NCBI RefSeq assembly: GCF_023147505.1
Contig: NZ_JAHXPB010000003.1
Location: forward strand, 248,001 to 312,000
DNA length: 64,000 nt
Reading direction: 5' to 3'
Origin: Brevundimonas sp. EYE_349
GTDB lineage: Bacteria > Pseudomonadota > Alphaproteobacteria > Caulobacterales > Caulobacteraceae
Shown: positions 62,046 to 64,000 of the stretch, one piece after another
Layout: every line of letters starts with the position of its first letter
Numbering within the stretch: position 1 is the stretch's first letter
Position numbers and translations under genes: made by a program
Notes under the pieces: model-generated
Told to the model about the DNA's origin: nothing
The model's input: the letters and a program-made list of their open reading frames with translations, nothing else
The model's database searches: none

Positions 62046-62411
62046 TCAGGCCGCGACGCGGCGAACGGCGTCCACCAGCTTTGCGGGGTCGAAGGGTTTG
62101 ACGATCCAGCCCGTGGCGCCGGCCGCGCGGGCGCGCGCCTTCTTCTCGACATCGCTTTCGGTGGTCAGGACCAGGACGGGCGTGGCGCGGTGGTTCGGAT
62201 CGGCGCGCACGCCCTCGATCACCCCGAACCCGTCCATGCGCGGCATGTTGATGTCGGTGATGACGACGTCGGCGCCCCGCGCGGCCAGGGTTTCCAGACC
62301 GTCGATCCCGTCCACGGCCTGGATCACGGTATAGCCCGCATCCTCCAGCGCCAGCAACAGCATGTCCCGCATGGTGCGCGAATCGTCGATCGTCAAAACG
62401 GTCTTGGTCAC
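62046..62411 (-). CDS. cheY: Chemotaxis response regulator CheY (first of cluster)
   Basis: A 121-residue single receiver. I start at the GTG at 62411 (giving MTKTVLTIDDSRTMRDML), which overlaps the STAS gene stop by 4 bp (GTGA). An earlier ATG at 62552 would add a leader antisense to nothing real. Acidic pair 9-10, phospho-acceptor Asp53 in VVITDINMPRMDGFG, Thr in LVLTTES and Lys in WIVKPFDP are all present. Confidence 0.93.
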   Translation of the reverse strand: MTKTVLTIDDSRTMRDMLLLALEDAGYTVIQAVDGIDGLETLAARGADVVITDINMPRMDGFGVIEGVRADPNHRATPVLVLTTESDVEKKARARAAGATGWIVKPFDPAKLVDAVRRVAA

Positions 62412-62683
62412 GCTTGAGCCCCTTCGTTGATCAGATCGGGCGCGCCGAAAGCCGCCCATTGTTCGCCCAAAGGTTGCGACACAGAACCTAACCTTAGGTT
62501 GACGCCATCGGCGGCCCAGGTTCGGGCGGCCGACAGCAGCACCTGAAGGCAAAGACCACCCAGCCGCTGGACGCCGGAGGCGTCCAGCACCAGGTCGCGG
62601 CCGCGTCGCGCCAGGAGCTCGGCCTTCAGCGGCGCCGCCGCCTTCAGGTCCAGGATTTCGGGCAGAACCAGCAGATCGGCCAT
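62408..62683 (-). CDS. STAS-domain protein of the chemotaxis cluster
   Basis: A 91-residue STAS protein (MADLLVLPEILDLKAAAPLKAELLARRGRDLVLDASGVQRLGGLCLQVLLSAARTW). Its start overlaps the receptor stop by one base (TGATG). The usual phosphorylatable serine region (DASGVQRLGG) is conserved in type. In Caulobacter the gene at this place is called cheX. It is probably a regulator of the pathway, with unknown detail. Confidence 0.88.
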   Translation of the reverse strand: MADLLVLPEILDLKAAAPLKAELLARRGRDLVLDASGVQRLGGLCLQVLLSAARTWAADGVNLRLGSVSQPLGEQWAAFGAPDLINEGAQA

Positions 62684-64000
62684 CAGAACTCCTCCCATCC
62701 GTCTTCGGTAGGCGCGGGTTGCGGCTTCAGGGCGGCGCCGCCGCGTCCCAGGGTCTTCAGCGCGGCGACCATTCGGCTGGGCGCGGACGGGGCGGATGCG
62801 CGCGGCGGTGCGACCGGGGCCATCCGCAACGGGCTTTCGCCGACCCGGAACTGGGCCACCGAGGCCTGCAGGCTTTCCGCTTCCTGGGCCAGCGAATGGC
62901 TGGCGGCGGTGGACTGTTCGACCATGGCGGCGTTCTGCTGGGTGACCTGATCCATCTGGTTCACGGCCGTATTGACCTGGGCCAGGCCGACGGCCTGCTC
63001 CTGGGCCGAGGCGGCGATTTCGGTGACCAGGCTGTCGATCTCGGCGACCCGGTCCACGATCCGTTGCAGCGCCTCCCCGGTCTCGCCGACCAGTTTGACG
63101 CCCGCGCCGACCTGGCCCGTCGAGGCCGAGATCAGGGTCTTGATCTCCTTGGCGGCCTCGGCCGAACGCTGGGCCAGGGCGCGAACCTCCGACGCCACGA
63201 CCGCGAAGCCGCGACCGGCGTCGCCAGCCCGCGCCGCCTCCACTCCCGCGTTCAAGGCCAGAAGGTTGGTCTGGAAGGCGATCTCGTCGATCACCCCGAT
63301 GATCTGGCTGATCTGCGACGAGGAGGTCTCGATGGCCGTCATGGCGGAGACGGCGTCGCGCACCACCACGCCGCTTTTCTCGGCGTCGCCGCGCGCGGCC
63401 TGGACGACATCCGACGCCTGGCGCGCGCCCGAGGCGGTCTTGTTCACCGTGGCGGTGATCTGATCCAGGGCTGCGGCGGTCTCTTCCAGGCTGGCGGCCT
63501 GTTGTTCGGTGCGTCGCGACAGGTCGTCGGCGGCCTGGCTGATCTCGCCCGCGCCCGAGCGGATGCCCGCCACATTGGCGACGACCACAGACACCGCGCC
63601 CTGAAGCTGGGCGATGGCGGCGTTGAAGTCGGACTTCAACCGCTCGGCTCGCGGCGCCACCTCCAGGGTGAAGCGGTGCGTCAGATCCCCGTTCGCCATG
63701 GCCGACAGGCCGGTGGCCAGGGCCTCGAGGGCCGCCTTGTCCTCGGCCGCGATCCTGGCCTTCTCCGCCTCGTTGGCCGCACGCTCCTGCTCAGACAGCG
63801 AACGCTGGGCCAGGGCTTCCTGTTCGATGCGCATTTTTTCGACGGCGGCGTCGCGGAAGGCCACGACAGCCTGGCTCATCTTGCCGAACTCATCCTTGCG
63901 GTTCGCCCCGGAAATCTGGATCCCCGTGTCGCCCGCCATCAGCTTCTGCATATGGCCGATGATGGCGAACAGCGGACGCACGATCGCGCGCGAGGTCAGG
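62683..64000 (-). CDS. mcpA: Methyl-accepting chemotaxis protein (5' part missing)
   Basis: The gene continues beyond the right edge; the in-frame ATG at 63981 lies inside the HAMP region (IVRPLFAIIGHMQKLMAGDTGIQ) and is not the true start. Visible parts are the HAMP domain, methylation helices and the signalling hairpin (EIAFQTNLLALNAGVEAARAGDAGRGFAVVASEVRALAQRSAEAAKEIKTLI). The C-terminus DGWEEF is a CheR/CheB docking tail. It heads the cluster as McpA does in Caulobacter; the ligand domain lies outside the window. Confidence 0.92.
   Translation of the reverse strand, partial: LTSRAIVRPLFAIIGHMQKLMAGDTGIQISGANRKDEFGKMSQAVVAFRDAAVEKMRIEQEALAQRSLSEQERAANEAEKARIAAEDKAALEALATGLSAMANGDLTHRFTLEVAPRAERLKSDFNAAIAQLQGAVSVVVANVAGIRSGAGEISQAADDLSRRTEQQAASLEETAAALDQITATVNKTASGARQASDVVQAARGDAEKSGVVVRDAVSAMTAIETSSSQISQIIGVIDEIAFQTNLLALNAGVEAARAGDAGRGFAVVASEVRALAQRSAEAAKEIKTLISASTGQVGAGVKLVGETGEALQRIVDRVAEIDSLVTEIAASAQEQAVGLAQVNTAVNQMDQVTQQNAAMVEQSTAASHSLAQEAESLQASVAQFRVGESPLRMAPVAPPRASAPSAPSRMVAALKTLGRGGAALKPQPAPTEDGWEEF

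Overview
The window is high-GC alphaproteobacterial DNA, most likely from Caulobacteraceae (a Brevundimonas-like or Caulobacter-like genome). The strongest evidence is the chemotaxis cluster at the right edge. It has the gene order mcpA-STAS-cheY-cheA-cheW-cheR-cheB-cheY-cheD-cheU-cheY-cheE, the order I know from Caulobacter. A TonB-dependent receptor beside a tryptophan-halogenase-family gene, a DUF3182 gene, an EcfG-type stress promoter and a Zur-type operator fit the same lineage.

Chromosomal left part (1-32,300). It opens with a truncated flavin-dependent halogenase, then a methionine ABC importer (metN-metI-metQ), a DUF6356 membrane protein coupled to a LysR regulator, a PLP aminotransferase, a large secreted M14 peptidase and a TonB-dependent receptor. 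An alpha/beta hydrolase overlaps a DUF3182 gene. A PAS/LuxR regulator precedes a 1347-residue trimeric autotransporter adhesin with tandem repeats. A Zur box lies between a zinc-chaperone GTPase and a DUF1826 gene. A tightly overlapping operon encodes an isochorismatase-fold hydrolase, an unknown 94-residue protein and a GH65-like glycosidase. A general-stress block follows: manganese catalase with an EcfG promoter, then a hemerythrin / SRPBCC / zinc dehydrogenase operon, Crp-like regulators and several small proteins.

IS remnants (32,570-33,680). Broken IS5-family and IS1182-family transposase fragments lie between the core genome and a large element.

Tn7-like transposon (33,730-54,794; about 21 kb). 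This is the main discovery. Its boundaries can be placed to the base: 26-bp ends match at 21 of 26 positions, and 5-bp target duplications AACAA flank both sides. The right end stops 7 bp before the 3' end of a tRNA-Arg(CCT) gene. The core genes are tnsA-tnsB-tnsC-tniQ in one overlapping operon, with a small HNH-nuclease gene coupled to tniQ. Cargo is a HTH regulator facing a serine recombinase/ParB/ParB operon of unknown function, an MmeI-like type IIL restriction-modification enzyme, a complete qatABCD anti-phage operon and two small membrane proteins. Just outside the left end lies a lone right end of a second, related Tn7-like element. This indicates successive insertions at the same tRNA site.

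Right part (54,802-64,000). The tRNA-Arg is followed by the uninterrupted 12-gene chemotaxis operon on the minus strand, which runs off the window inside the chemoreceptor gene.

All gene identities come from reading motifs by eye; no database search was run. Base composition was not computed.
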